From Zasmidium citrigriseum (lineage: Eukaryota > Ascomycota > Dothideomycetes > Mycosphaerellales > Mycosphaerellaceae): DNA of 64,000 nucleotides. Shown here piece by piece: positions 42,892-54,055 of this stretch. Position 1 is the stretch's first letter. The number at the start of each line of letters is the position of its first letter. The stretch spans positions 496,001 to 560,000 of the forward strand of contig NHNW01000020.1 in NCBI GenBank assembly GCA_002786025.1, written 5' to 3'. A model generated the notes under the pieces. That model saw only the letters and a program-made list of their open reading frames with translations, ran no database searches and was not told the origin of the DNA. The translations under genes and the position numbers were made by a program.

Positions 42892-44157
42892 CTACTGCTT
42901 CTTCTTCAACACCTCAATAAACTCCTTCGGTGGCTGCTGTCGGTATCCCTGCGGGTTGTTCTCCGTCCACCGCCACAGATCCGAGCAAGCATCCTCGAGC
43001 GTGCGCTTTGCCTTCCAGCCCAGCTCTTTGTTGGCGCGGGTCGGGTTGGCGGTGAGATCGAGCACGTCGCCTGCTCGTCGGCCGACGACTTGGTATGGTA
43101 GCTCGCGGCCCACGGCGTGGCTGAAGGCTTTGATCATGTCGAAGACGGTGCTGCCCTTACCCGTACCGAGGTTCCAAGCGCGGACGCCGGGGTGGTTCGA
43201 GCGGAGGTGGTTGAGGGCGACGAGGTGGCCTTCTGCGAGATCGAGGATGTGGATGTAGTCGCGGATGGCGGTGCCGTCCTTGGACTTGTAGTCTAGACAA
43301 TCGTCAGTATCCCTTGGTCTCCTCTGTGATATCTTTTGAACTCACCATCACCGAAAACGAGCAGCTTCTCCCTCTTGCCCACTGCAACCTGCGCCAACAA
43401 AGGCAACAGATTGTACGGCACACCCTGCGGATCCTCGCCCATAATCCCACTGGGATGGCTACCAGCCGGGTTGAAGTACCTCAACAAAGCCGCATTGAAC
43501 GCATCTCCACTCTTCCCCTCCTTCTGCGCCTTAGCTCTTTCCGAATTGATATAGTCCGTAATCATCGTCTCAACCGTAAACTTCGTATTCCCATAAGGGT
43601 TCGTAGGACCGAGAGGACACTCCTCAGGAATAGGGATCATATTCGGGAACCGCGTCGCATCGCCATACACAGTAGCGCTAGACGAGAAGACAATGTTCGT
43701 CACATTGTGCTTCTGCATGCTCCGCAGCAAGCACAGGGTACCATAGACGTTGACGTTATAGTAGGCGAGCGGGATCTCGCCGGACTCGCCGACGGCTTTG
43801 AGGGCGGCGAAGTGGATGACATTGTCGATGTCCGGGTGGGCTTGGAAGACCTTGTCGAGGGCGGCCTCGTCGGTGATGTCGCAGGTGTAGTACTCGGGCC
43901 GCTTGCCGCAGATGAGCTCGATGCGGTTGAGGACTTCGTCGGAGGAGTTGTAGAGGTTGTCGACGATGACCACTTTGTAGTCGGCTTCGAGGAGCGCGAG
44001 GGCGGTGAAGGAGCCGATGTAGCCCGTGCCACTGTGGATGGGAGAGAGCGTATCAGTAGTGTTGTTCGATGTGATATAGGTCCAAGCGTGTGTAGGAGAG
44101 TCAGTGCACGAGATTGCGGCCGACGTACCCGGTCACGAGGACGGAGCCAACGACCAT
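42892..44157 (-). CDS. UDP-glucose 4-epimerase (GAL10/GALE)
   Basis: Exons 44157-44129, 44031-43346 and 43292-42892 (introns 97 and 53 nt) give 371 aa. The first exon codes only MVVGSVLVTG; joining it to exon 2 restores the NAD-binding GGTGYIG motif. The catalytic pair is S-S-A-T in FSSSATVYGD and YGNTK (Y-x-x-x-K). FHAALLRYFNPAG-type sequence, GEDPQGVPYNLLP, RDYIH and GRRAGDV are further hallmarks. It interconverts UDP-glucose and UDP-galactose for galactose metabolism and cell-wall galactose. It lacks the C-terminal mutarotase domain of budding-yeast Gal10. The third exon lies across the intron from the GKREKLLVFGD segment. Confidence 0.9.
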
Positions 44158-44884
44158 CTTGAATTGACGTGAAGTTTGTCTGCTTTTTCCTCTTCGAGCG
44201 TGTAGGCGAGAGTGTCTCAGCTGGCGACGGGTGCGCGCAGGAAGCGATATATAAGACAGACACTTGCAATTGAAGCGTCGGAGGGGCGTGTGGAGGCGGG
44301 GCAGCGACAATGGTTTGGTGGTGGTGTGGTGGGATGGCTCGTGGATTTTTTTGATAGCCTTTGACCACGTTGCCGCGATCAAGGTTGCTCCCGAGTCCTG
44401 ATTCTGCAAGGTACGCGGCGATCGGGATGTGGGCGAATCGCCCGACCTCACTTGTTGCGAGACCTCTACTTCCACCAACGATATATCAACCGTCAATCCC
44501 GTGTGGATGAACAAACCCGACAGGTTCAACCAAGAGAGAAGCAAGACCTCGTGTGCATGGTGCTGCCAGACAATGCTCTAATACGACGTGTGGACAACCC
44601 GATCCGAAACGGCACTCAAGACATCAAGCGGCCATCAACTCTCAACAACATTGATACTTAAGGCGAATCTGCAGAAATGATCCTCACAGCATCACCGCGT
44701 CTACTTCTCCCCCTCCCCCTCAGCCCCAGGACACCCCACCCCATGCCTCCCACCAACCATCCTACACCTCAAATACCTACACCCCGCCCTCCCCATCAAA
44801 CCGTCACTCTCTCGCTTCATGAGCATCTCCCCCTCCCGATACCTCTCCATATCATCCATCATCTCCCCAGCCGTATTCTCAGGA
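44158..44884. other. Intergenic region, epimerase promoter
   Basis: Upstream of the epimerase and downstream of the uncertain small gene at 44885-45469. A frame on the minus strand at 45168-44701 covers part of it and could be an alternative 3' end of that gene. No other feature recognised. Confidence 0.4.
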
Positions 44885-45469
44885 TCAACAGGCTCTTGCC
44901 GATATACCTCCTGCGCGAGTTGATGGCTTCGTTGCTGTATGCCAGTCAGTACTGTTTCGATGGAAGGGAAGGGGAGGGATACGAACAGCTGCATTAAGAG
45001 GCGGACCTGGCGGACTACGCGGCGCTGCAACGGTAGGGCTTTGCTCAACACCAGCTGAAGATCGCTGCGTAGGGTCAGCTGCCTGTTCTGCTGCTCCCGT
45101 CGGGTCAACTTGTGCAGCAGCACCGGAGTCTTGTTCCATTGCTTCTGTTGACCCGTCTTGCGTAGCACCAGCTGATGAGGACTGCTGCTTCTACGACTCT
45201 TTAGTTCATCTTCATTCAGAACAGTCTCCTCAACTCACCGCAACAGGACCCTCCGGCATCTTTTCTTGCGAATGTCGTCGTGCTGCATCTTCTCCTTCTG
45301 GTGCATCTCCCACTCCTGAAGCATCTGCCACTCCTGAGTTATCCCCAGCGTGTACTGCATCCTCCACCTCCGGCGACACACCAAGCTGCGGAACATACGT
45401 ATAATCCACGGATTGGCGATCCCGAAGATTGTATTTCGTCTGGTTCGTGGGGCTAGGCTGTCCAGACAT
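44885..45469 (-). CDS. Hypothetical acidic/low-complexity protein, two exons
   Basis: Exons 45469-45239 and 45190-44885 (48-nt intron GTGAGT...GTAG) give 178 aa. The start is MSGQPSPTNQTKYNLRDRQS, then acidic repeats (SGVADASGVGDAPEGEDAA) and a Gln/Ala/Pro-rich second exon. No domain is recognised and it is probably disordered. The 3' end is uncertain: another frame in exon 2 runs to 44701 with a more charged, helical sequence (TAGEMMDDMERYREGEMLMK), which could be reached by a further splice. Whether this is a real gene depends on transcript data. Confidence 0.45.
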
Positions 45470-45691
45470 CTTCGATTAAGAGCTTCGCACAGTCTTGATG
45501 GGATTTCATGTGCACGACGGCAAGATCTAAATACGCAGTACACTTCTTTCATGGAAGGCTAGCAAACACCACCTCTTTACCATGTCGAAACGACCAGAGG
45601 CGCATGTCTCACAACAACTCTCAATCTCATCCCTCTCTTTCAAAAGCAGACTGATCTATCAATGTATGTCTCGCCCGAAGCATTGTCCTGC

Positions 45692-48600
45692 TCACTGATG
45701 AACAAAAACCTGCCCCCTCCGATCCGCACTCAAAACCATCCCAAACGGCCGTTCCAGCAACGCAACATCCATAATAGTATCCAAATGCTCCCCCAGCAAG
45801 TTCTGTGCACTCAGTCGAATAGTCTCATACCTCGACGGCGGCTTCACAGCATTGTTCGCCGTACGTTTCGCAGAGGTATTCGGTGCGACTTTGTTCGACT
45901 CCACAAGTCCCGTGCCTTGAGCAGCAGCAGTGTCTGAGGGTTTCTCAGAGACGACTTTAGTATCCTGGCTCAGCTGGCTGATAGTATATGCGGGTTTCTC
46001 GTCTGGTGCACTGCCGCTGATGAGACGGCAGCCGTCGAGACGATCGCAGTCCCAGAAGCGGACTTTGTTGTCCGGGCCGCCGGTGATGGCGAAGGCGTGA
46101 CTTGCGTCGGGGTCTTTGGCGGAGGGCTGGGCGCCGAAGAAGGAGCAGCTGCTGAGTTTGGGCAGGCCGCTGTCTTTCTCGAGTTTGGCTGCTTCGACGC
46201 CCACGGCGCCTGCGACTCGTCCGAGTGGTGCTTCGGCTTTCTCGTCTTCCATGTTCTTGAGCTCGTAATCTCGGGCGTGAAGACGCTCTTTACTGTGGGC
46301 GTGCGCTGGGCGGTAGACTTCGTAGCAGACTGCTTTCTCAGCGTCCCAGATGGAGACGTCTCCAGGCGCAGTGCCTCCCGTGATGCAGAACCTGTTGCGC
46401 TTAGACGTCTTACGTCCTGGGCACAGCTGCACCCGCGTGATAGGTGCTGCATTGGCGAAAGTCCACGATCGTAGCCTGACTCGGAAACGAATATCCCAGA
46501 GATCGAGGACTCCGTGCGAGGTTCCGACAAGAAGCCAATCATGTTTCCGGCTCATGCAGAAAGACGTCGGTATGCCGTGATGCGATGGGTTGTGTAGGTC
46601 CCAAAGCAAAGCCATGTGTCTGAGATCAAGTGCTAGAATGCGACCAAGATTCGTTGCCATGACCAACGTACTCGCGGACTCGCCACGGTAATGTTCAGAC
46701 CAGACGGCATATTCGCCTGATGGATTGCTCGTGGGAATCTGCCAGTCTCTGACAAGGCGCAACTTTCCATATCGTGTGACTCCATTCGATTCAGCCACGT
46801 CGACTCTCACAACATGAACGCTTCCATCAGAGCCTGTGCAGACGAAGGAATGGGTCGCCTCAATGAAGCAAAGACTGGTGACTTTCACACCGTCGCCCAG
46901 TCGATACGTCTGACGAGAGCGGTGTGTGACATTACGCTCCAACCTTGCTGAGTCCCACACTTTCACTGTACCATCATCTGATGCAGTCAGGAAGAAGACG
47001 TGGTCAGGCGCTGGAAGCACACGAGTCACTGCAGCCGTATGCTCTCCCAGAATGCCCAGTAGCTGAGCTTGGGGACGCCATGGTCCGGATGTTGGTTGAC
47101 TTGCGTTGCTTGGAATGATACCAGTGGAAGGTTGTATAAGAGGTCCAAAGTCAGCAGCATCCACGGGAAATGTGTCGACATATACTGCATCGAGGAGTTT
47201 GAGCACTGTCGGGTCATTGCCAGCGTAGTTATGCACGGCACGATGGCTGGCCGCACGCTCAATGCCTCTCCGCTGCTGAGCGGTGTTCGGCGCAGGCGAC
47301 TCGGTGCGACTGGCAGTGCGAGGCAGATTCAGTCTACCGGTGGCCGTCGCATCATCGGTTGCTACTGCAGCATGGGCTTTGCTTCTGAGATCAGCGCCAG
47401 TCATAAGGCCAGCGGCAGTGCCTCTTTGACGCAAGGCCTGATCGACGTCTTTTCCAAGCAACCCAATACCAGAACTAGGCGATGATGAGAGGCTACCAGA
47501 GCCCTTTGCTCTTAGACCAGACAGTCGTCGCGGCTGCTGTATTGCAGTTGCTTCTGACTTCGGGCGACCTTCTGCAGCACTCGAATCCTCGCTAGCTCCG
47601 TTGATTGCAATGCTCTTCGATCTGGCCGCAGCCGCAGGATTCGATGCTTCTTCAATGGCTTCCGCAATAGTCCGATTCTGACTCTGCACATGCTGCTCGT
47701 AAGCCCGGACATCGTTGTCGAAAATCACCGTGTGGGGTGTTACTTTGTACTTCGTCAGCTTCACGATCTCCTCGTAGGTGCTCCAATCTTCGGTCTTCTG
47801 ATCTCGTTTCGTCCGCCTGGCAGCTCGCCACAGATACTCTCGGAATGCCAAGAGCTTCATCTCGTCTTCGGTGTGCATGCCAGCATTACGGAGACGCCCA
47901 AGCCATTGCTCGTCTTCGTCAGTCTTAGGAGCTCTAGCCAAGGCTTTCGGACCAAGTCCAGCAACAGAAGATTGTGGAGGCATGTGACCGGTCGAAAGAT
48001 ATGACAGTTGATTCGATTCCCTTGCTGCTTTCCAGAATGAGCTCTTCTCCACTCTTCCTGCCCATTGTACTGCTAGGTCCAGCACAAGCCGTGGTAGCGG
48101 TTTCTTCAATGCATCCAGTAGCTCAGACTCGTCGAGAGTGCTCACGGGGACCTTCAGGTACGGCTCAATTAGCGGCGCCACAAGAATTCGAATATCGGCC
48201 ATCGACAGGTATGTTGTGGCTGCTGAGATGAAATGAGAGGCAGCTTCTTTTATCCAGACATTCGGATGCATCTCGAAACGTGCGACAGTGTCGATCAGTT
48301 CCCAAGTCTTGGATCGCTGCAGCAGCCCCATCTCGGCCATGGTCGCGAGTGATCGTAACGCTTGCTCAACGACGAACTCTTGCGGATCGGTCAAAGCTTG
48401 AAGCATGAGTGGCAAAATGAACTCTTCGAGGTTTGCACTGCCGATGTAGATCGCCACACCGACGATAGTCCTGAAGAACGCACACTTCAGCATCCAGTCC
48501 GGATCGTTGAGATAGGTGTTGAGATGGCTGAGAATGACATCTGCCGCCCTCGCCTCGCCCAGGAAGACGCAGAGACTGGATACGGAAGTCAAAAAGGCCC

Positions 48601-50344
48601 GCCGCACAGTTTTGTCTTCGTCGGTCAGAAAGACTTTGGTCTGGGCCTCGAACTGCTCCAACATGCCCAATCTAGCTTCGTCGAAGGCTTCGTCACTTGC
48701 GACAGCGCTGTCAGCCTCAGTTTCGGCTCCCTTATCTGCGCCAGGTAGAGAGCCCTCCGCACGAAGTGCCTGCATGATGTCGAGAAATCGACTTGCTGTC
48801 TCCGCCAGACTTGCCAGGCATGCTGCATATGTCGCTCTCACGAGTGCGAGGTTCTCGAAAGGTTCGGTCTTGACGAAGAGCTGCAGTCGAGGAAAGATGT
48901 ACTGCGTGAACAGGAATGAGTTGACCGGTGAGACGACAGTGACCAAAGCCAGTAGTTGGGTCATGGTCCGGAGTGCAGCAATGAGAACCATCTCATTCTT
49001 GTCTTCTAACAAGGGCATGATGTATGGCAGGATGCGATCGAGCTTCGCCTCATCTGGCACACGCTCTGCAAATGCTAGCAGTAACTCGCACGCTCGGATC
49101 TTCGATGACGATCTGGCTGAACTTCGTAGTGAAGCGGTAATCACATTCAACAAGATGAATGTTCCGTTCTCGCCGCTTGTAGGATGAGCAGCATGCGCAG
49201 TATGTCGACTATTTGGAAGATCCACCTGCAGTGGAAACAGACCTCTGAGATATGCTGGCCTAGATGGAGCCACAGTTTCCGGAGGTTGCGTATCTTGATA
49301 TCCGAGCGACACCGAGAGCATTTCATAGTCATTGTATATTCTGTCGATACGATCGTCTGCGTAGCCATTGTTCGTCTCGCTTGCCACGATGGACCTGCGA
49401 CCAGAAGCAGGATCGGTGATCTCCTGCATGAGCGTATGAAGATGGTTGTAGAAGTACAGCGGGAAAGCTTTGCCTTTGTACTCATCCAGGTAATCGCTCG
49501 CGTGCCATCTCTCTGTCGGGTCCAGCCGGATCATGCTGCTGATGAGTGAACGGACATGGTCATCGTCGACCTTGTTTAAAAGCGATACCGTTGGATCGTA
49601 TTCGCCTTTTCGATACCGGAAGAGTTGGCTCAGAGTGAAGGTCGGCACTTCGGTGAAGAGCTCGGCCAGGACACAGCCCAAGCTGAAAATGTCCATATTC
49701 CACTGGACCACATTGCCCTCACTAGGCTGCTCTCCAGCCGCCAGAAAACGTTCCGGTGCGAGATAGCAAGTCCTTCGAGCTGATGTGTCGTAGTAGAAAG
49801 AGAAGTCCGCGGGGTTGTCCTCTGGCAGATAGACTGGCTTGAACGAAGACGCAAAGTCGGTCAGATAGATCCATCCCCAAGACGTGACCATAACATTTTC
49901 CGACTTGATATCGCCATGAAAGACGCCCCTCGCATGACAATCGCGCACAGCGCAAAGAAGCTGAAACGCAATCCACTTCTTCTCAACATCCTCCAAGAAA
50001 GGTCGAATACTGATCCGGTCGTACAGCGACGAGTGGATAAACTGCCTGACCAGTACACCCAACGTACTCGTCTCCCGAATCCGTGAATAAGGCAGGACAT
50101 TCGGAATATCCCTCAGACTCTGTCGTTCCTGGCGCAGGGCTTTGGCATATTGCTTGAAAGACACGGAAGAGCTGGATTTCATGGCCACCTTGGCCACAAC
50201 GACGCCATTCTGGTGCCTGGCTCGGACAGTCCTCAGAAACCTGGCGCCGCCCAGTGGTCTCTCGAATGTCAAGTCGGTGAGCTCGGCGGTCTCGATCGCA
50301 CTAGGACCGGCCGGGAGCGCGATAGATGAATAGCCTTGGCCCAT
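45692..50344 (-). CDS. VPS15: VPS15, regulatory kinase-like subunit of class III PI 3-kinase
   Basis: 1550 aa in a single exon. N-terminal MGQGYSS is an N-myristoylation signal. The kinase domain (about 25-310) has the Lys in VVVAKVAMK and HGDIKSENVMV. The DFG motif reads DFA in YLTDFASSFKP, as in other Vps15 proteins, and CYLAPERF follows. HEAT-like repeats follow (about 400-800), then a low-complexity linker and C-terminal WD40 repeats (about 1080-1550) with TASDDGTVKVWD and GGPDNKVRFWD. It anchors and activates Vps34 for vacuolar sorting and autophagy on endosomal membranes. Length and order match the family. Large antisense frames inside it are shadows. Confidence 0.95.
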   Translation of the reverse strand: MGQGYSSIALPAGPSAIETAELTDLTFERPLGGARFLRTVRARHQNGVVVAKVAMKSSSSVSFKQYAKALRQERQSLRDIPNVLPYSRIRETSTLGVLVRQFIHSSLYDRISIRPFLEDVEKKWIAFQLLCAVRDCHARGVFHGDIKSENVMVTSWGWIYLTDFASSFKPVYLPEDNPADFSFYYDTSARRTCYLAPERFLAAGEQPSEGNVVQWNMDIFSLGCVLAELFTEVPTFTLSQLFRYRKGEYDPTVSLLNKVDDDHVRSLISSMIRLDPTERWHASDYLDEYKGKAFPLYFYNHLHTLMQEITDPASGRRSIVASETNNGYADDRIDRIYNDYEMLSVSLGYQDTQPPETVAPSRPAYLRGLFPLQVDLPNSRHTAHAAHPTSGENGTFILLNVITASLRSSARSSSKIRACELLLAFAERVPDEAKLDRILPYIMPLLEDKNEMVLIAALRTMTQLLALVTVVSPVNSFLFTQYIFPRLQLFVKTEPFENLALVRATYAACLASLAETASRFLDIMQALRAEGSLPGADKGAETEADSAVASDEAFDEARLGMLEQFEAQTKVFLTDEDKTVRRAFLTSVSSLCVFLGEARAADVILSHLNTYLNDPDWMLKCAFFRTIVGVAIYIGSANLEEFILPLMLQALTDPQEFVVEQALRSLATMAEMGLLQRSKTWELIDTVARFEMHPNVWIKEAASHFISAATTYLSMADIRILVAPLIEPYLKVPVSTLDESELLDALKKPLPRLVLDLAVQWAGRVEKSSFWKAARESNQLSYLSTGHMPPQSSVAGLGPKALARAPKTDEDEQWLGRLRNAGMHTEDEMKLLAFREYLWRAARRTKRDQKTEDWSTYEEIVKLTKYKVTPHTVIFDNDVRAYEQHVQSQNRTIAEAIEEASNPAAAARSKSIAINGASEDSSAAEGRPKSEATAIQQPRRLSGLRAKGSGSLSSSPSSGIGLLGKDVDQALRQRGTAAGLMTGADLRSKAHAAVATDDATATGRLNLPRTASRTESPAPNTAQQRRGIERAASHRAVHNYAGNDPTVLKLLDAVYVDTFPVDAADFGPLIQPSTGIIPSNASQPTSGPWRPQAQLLGILGEHTAAVTRVLPAPDHVFFLTASDDGTVKVWDSARLERNVTHRSRQTYRLGDGVKVTSLCFIEATHSFVCTGSDGSVHVVRVDVAESNGVTRYGKLRLVRDWQIPTSNPSGEYAVWSEHYRGESASTLVMATNLGRILALDLRHMALLWDLHNPSHHGIPTSFCMSRKHDWLLVGTSHGVLDLWDIRFRVRLRSWTFANAAPITRVQLCPGRKTSKRNRFCITGGTAPGDVSIWDAEKAVCYEVYRPAHAHSKERLHARDYELKNMEDEKAEAPLGRVAGAVGVEAAKLEKDSGLPKLSSCSFFGAQPSAKDPDASHAFAITGGPDNKVRFWDCDRLDGCRLISGSAPDEKPAYTISQLSQDTKVVSEKPSDTAAAQGTGLVESNKVAPNTSAKRTANNAVKPPSRYETIRLSAQNLLGEHLDTIMDVALLERPFGMVLSADRRGQVFVHQ

Positions 50345-51123
50345 GGTTGAGGTTGCATCTCATCACCAGCTGGCGGAAGGGACGCGCGGTGGTGATGTGC
50401 GGTTTGGGCGCGAAGTTTCTGGGATGCGGCTCAAGGCTGGGAACTGTTGGAATGTGCGGATGCTGACATGGCGGTTTGGTTGCTTAGGCAGCTCGTATAC
50501 ACCAGGATGGGATGTGTTTGCTGTCACGCGACGAGTTGATGTTGGATGGACGAGGTTTGGGGTGTGGCGGGGGAGTGGCTTATTATCCACAAATCCGCAT
50601 CCTGAAGACGTGGTCCAATTCATTCCACAGCATTGACCCACAGTTCACATGCTAGTCGCTGGTCACACTTTCGGTTTCACTCGCAATGATCAACCCGTCA
50701 TACCCCTTCTCCTGGCGCGCTAGCAAAGGGAAAGTGCCAATCTTGAGGACTTCCACACTCAAAGCTTTCTATGCCCTAGCAAGACTCTACAGGATACAGG
50801 AGACCTGAAACGTGCAATCGATTCTCTGGGCCCCAGGTCATTGCCTCTCGTCTGTTGACTATCGACAACGAGTTCCTATCAGGTCCAGTGGCTCAAGAAA
50901 GGATTGCAAGTCATGAAGTCTTCACAGTCTCATATCTCCCACACCATCACCACCATCACCAAACCCAACCCCGTCAAATAAAGCATAATCCACACCACCA
51001 ACACCCCTAACCCTGCCCAATGGCAAGGAACACCACCCAAGCCCACCACAAGGCCACCTCCTCTCCTCATCTCCCAGCAAACCCTATCCCATCACCCATC
51101 CTCAATAAAAAGCTTCCACCGTC
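50345..51123. other. Divergent intergenic region
   Basis: About 780 nt between the VPS15 start (minus) and a plus-strand gene at 51124. It contains likely promoters and an ACC/ATC-rich stretch at about 50940-51010. No gene recognised. Confidence 0.45.
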
Positions 51124-51771
51124 ATGTTCCTCAAATTCGACTGCTTCCACAAGCAGTCCCTGCCCGGCGGCACCAAAGACAAAGACAATCCATCCGCCGA
51201 GAGGAACGCCCTCTACTTCTACGCCAACATGACCGTCTACGCCTTCACCGCCCCCGCGAAACCCCGCTACTTCTGGCGCGTGACGGATTCCACCTCTCTG
51301 ACGCGCGTCAATCCAAAAGGAGACTTCGATACTCAGGCGCAGCTATGGGGTCATTGGAGTTACTGGACAAGTATTGTCAATACACAGAATCTCGACAATC
51401 AGATCGACTGGTCGCATCGCTTCACGCCGACGACGGCCGATGGGGATGGGAATGATCCGCCGTTGTTTGTGAGCGTGACGGATGATGTTAGCTGGGCGTA
51501 TGATGAGTTTGATCGGAGGTTTCGAAGGAGGAGGGAAGAGGTGCGGATTCATGTTATCGATACGTCGACGTTTGAGTGGGATTTGGCGTTTTTGGAGTGT
51601 GGGGCTAGATTGCCTGTGTTGAGGGATCTGGAAACCGGATGTACATTTTTCTCGAGTCGGGATGCGAGTAAGGCGTTGAATTGGCATAACCGGTACCGGA
51701 ACAGCAGGGAGTGGTTTGCGATCAAGTGCATTCCGTCGAGAGTCATTCTGCCGGACGTATGGGGCATGTGA
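51124..51771 (+). CDS. Hypothetical protein, DUF7587-like
   Basis: 215 aa. Segments RYFWRVTDSTSLTRV, LFVSVTDDVSWAYDEFDRR and EEVRIHVIDTSTFEWDL resemble the fungal DUF7587 pattern (F-R-V...S-x-T-x-D...A...V-I-D-T). Proteins of that type are common in filamentous ascomycetes and lack a known function; a remote ADP-ribosyltransferase-like fold has been considered for similar sequences but is not shown here. The ATG at 51124 is the first in a good frame; the C-terminus IPSRVILPDVWGM is consistent with the family. No signal peptide. Confidence 0.6.
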   Translation: MFLKFDCFHKQSLPGGTKDKDNPSAERNALYFYANMTVYAFTAPAKPRYFWRVTDSTSLTRVNPKGDFDTQAQLWGHWSYWTSIVNTQNLDNQIDWSHRFTPTTADGDGNDPPLFVSVTDDVSWAYDEFDRRFRRRREEVRIHVIDTSTFEWDLAFLECGARLPVLRDLETGCTFFSSRDASKALNWHNRYRNSREWFAIKCIPSRVILPDVWGM

Positions 51772-51966
51772 AGTGGGACGATGATTGCTGGTCAATCTGG
51801 GATGTCATAAACTGTTGTATACCCTCGATGTTGGAGTATCGCTTTTCTGCTTGGAGGTCATATGCACATGCTCACGTTCTCATACCGTGCCGATGCCCAA
51901 CTCCGAATACCGCCCCGACCCAACCCACGCCTAACGCTTGTGCAAAAGCATTGTTGGTATCATGAT

Positions 51967-52431
51967 CTACTTGGGGCCAAAAGCTCCCTTCTTCTTGAGC
52001 TCTTCTTCCTCTTCCTCCTTCAGCTGCTGGTCGATCTTGGCGCCTTTCGAAGGCTCGTTGCCGTGGTTCTTGGCCTGTGGTAAAAGTGTCAGTCAATCAG
52101 GGCGAGTTCGGAGTAATGAGAAATGCTTACTGGTAGGGTCGAGTCAATCTTGGACTCCTTGGCCTCCTGGCTCTTCTCGCCCTCTGGTTCGTTCTCGCGC
52201 TTCTCTTCCCGTGCGAGCTTGTTGGCAATGGAGCGCTCGTCCTTGGAGTCGAGTGCCTTGTGCGAGTTGGGCTGGCCCTCCTTGAAGCGCTCGGCCTCCT
52301 GCAACTCAGAGCGAGGGACGTTCTTCTGTTGTGGCATCAGCACTTGCATCAATCCTCTCTTCAACAGCTATCCATACCTGGTCGCCGTCCTCGTAGACGC
52401 CGGATGCACCAACAGAGCTCTGACCAGACAT
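51967..52431 (-). CDS. Small charged conserved fungal protein, three exons
   Basis: Exons 52431-52378, 52325-52131 and 52074-51967 (introns 52 and 56 nt, all phase 0) give 118 aa. Start MSGQSSVGASGVYEDGDQ, middle KNVPRSELQEAERFKEGQPNSHKALDSKDERS with a long charged helix, end AKIDQQLKEEEEEELKKKGAFGPK. Codon-perfect continuity across both introns makes the model strong even though each exon is short. No Cys, no membrane segment; probably cytosolic and partly coiled. Function unknown. The MSGQ start also occurs in the uncertain gene at 45469, but the rest differs. Confidence 0.8.
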
Positions 52432-53031
52432 TTTGGCTGATGTGGGTTGATGAAGTCTTTGGTGTCTGTGGTGGTGTTCTGTGTGGTTCGGAGGAGTTTG
52501 TGATCTGTCGAGTGTGTCTTTGAAGTTGTGTTTGCAGAAGAAACAGAGCACGAGACAGCTTCTTGAAGTGGGATAAATTTGAATGCACGATGACGTTGAA
52601 CATCGTCAGTGACGAGTGAATGAACGCAGAGCCCCACCTCATCATCGTGTTTCCACATTTTCACTCAACTTCAACTTCATCTCTTCACGTCCGCAATGAC
52701 CTTGTATCCTTGCCTTTGACGACGAATCCGTTGTCGGGCTCCATCATCACTTTTCTGGGATTGATCTTCTTCCGCTCAATTTGGAAGTCGCCTCTCTTCG
52801 AAAGATCATAATAAGTCTTAGCCCTTGAAGCGCTTGCCAGAATAACAATCGTTGTCGACAAACTGGGAATGACGGGGGACATCTTCCAGTTTGACCGGAC
52901 CACCGAGAATGCTTCTCTGTTCGCAGAAGGTCGGATCAAGCCAGCTACCTCAGCAGCCCCATTCTCCTTTTCAACTTCAAAGGCCTCGAACCTCTACGAT
53001 CACCGCTCTGCCTCCATGTCCTTCTCGCATC
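52432..53031. other. Intergenic region
   Basis: About 600 nt upstream of the small charged-protein gene and downstream of the transcription-factor-like pair. Short overlapping frames only; no gene recognised. Confidence 0.45.
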
Positions 53032-54055
53032 TTACACCACACCTTTCTTTTGTATACCCTGAAATATCCTCCCCCAAGCACTCCAATCCAACCTCGTCCA
53101 CGTCCCAATAGGATCCCCAATATCCCCCATCCTCTCCACAAGCGGCTCCACGCCACAAACATCCGTCAAGATCTGCGCCATCCACTTCATCTTCATGCTC
53201 ACAACAACCGGCACCTCTTCCAACAGGAGCCTCTCTCCTCCCTTCATAGCCAAAATCCTCCTCAGCCCAGGAACATGAACATCTCTCGCAGTATTCCGAT
53301 CCCCGCTCCAAGCCTCGCAGCACGCAATCGTTAGGACCGCTAGGAACGTAGCCCAGTTCAGTCGTCGTTCCGAGATAGCGAGGTTGATCTGCCGGATACT
53401 CTTTGTCTTAATCCAGACGACTCGGTTCCAGTTCTCTCGGCTTAGGGAGAAGCTGGTCACCATGGCGTTGAGGACTTGCAGGCAGTAGACAGCAGGCTCG
53501 TTCATGGCAAGGTAACGGATCCTAAAGTCGTCAATCTCCCCTGCCAACACACTGGACGGTGCGAGGACTCGCCAGTTGATGTACGAGTCTATTTGGAGAC
53601 CCAAGTTTCGCTCCAACCCCATTTCGAACCAAAATCTAGGGAATCCATTCGAGAAGTCTAATAGTCAGTTCGACATCGTTAGTTAATGCGGTGTCCTTCC
53701 TAAACTCCCACGTACAGTCACCCAGTGCCCCCTCAATCCACGCAAATCCCTCCAAGCACGCCGGAGTAGGACACGGCGTCAACAGGACAGGCACCAAAGG
53801 CGAACGGCTCTCGTCAAAGCCTTTCTCTTCTCCTCGCCGGACTCTTTGCAGCAGCGCCCTTCCCTCGCTCCCCACATAAGCCCTCCGTTCTAGCTTGGCA
53901 GCCTCCCACCGCTCAAGCACATGGCGACGAAAAGCCACGTACGATCGAATCCGAGACTCCAGATTTGCGAGGGTCTCGCTTTCGGGTTGACGGACTTCGA
54001 TGGTGCCGATGGGCGTCTCGATGATGAGAGCTTCGTCTGAACTGCTGTCGGTCAT
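53032..54055 (-). CDS. Fungal transcription-factor-like protein without zinc cluster, copy 1
   Basis: Exons 54055-53716, 53657-53573 and 53521-53032 give 304 aa. The region FEMGLERNLGLQIDSYINW...YLAMNEPAVYCLQVLNAMV...LAVLTIACCEAWSGD...VPGLRRILAMKGGERLL follows the middle-homology pattern of fungal regulators (H/V-x-x-G-L-x-x-[IL]-L-x-x-[KR]-G-G). No Zn2Cys6 domain precedes it. The second intron (53572-53522) seems to begin GCGAGT. Using it makes exon 2 exactly 85 nt, the same as exon 2 of the neighbouring copy; a GT donor 12 nt upstream (at 53584) is the alternative. Role unknown; probably a diverged regulator domain. Confidence 0.65.

Noticed and set aside
43314..44162. 282-codon plus-strand frame
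   Set aside because: Antisense to the UDP-glucose epimerase exons; composition is Arg/Val/Asp-rich as typical for a shadow frame.
48516..49187. 223-codon plus-strand frame inside VPS15
   Set aside because: Antisense shadow of the HEAT-repeat region; Ser/Ala/Arg-rich with no domain.
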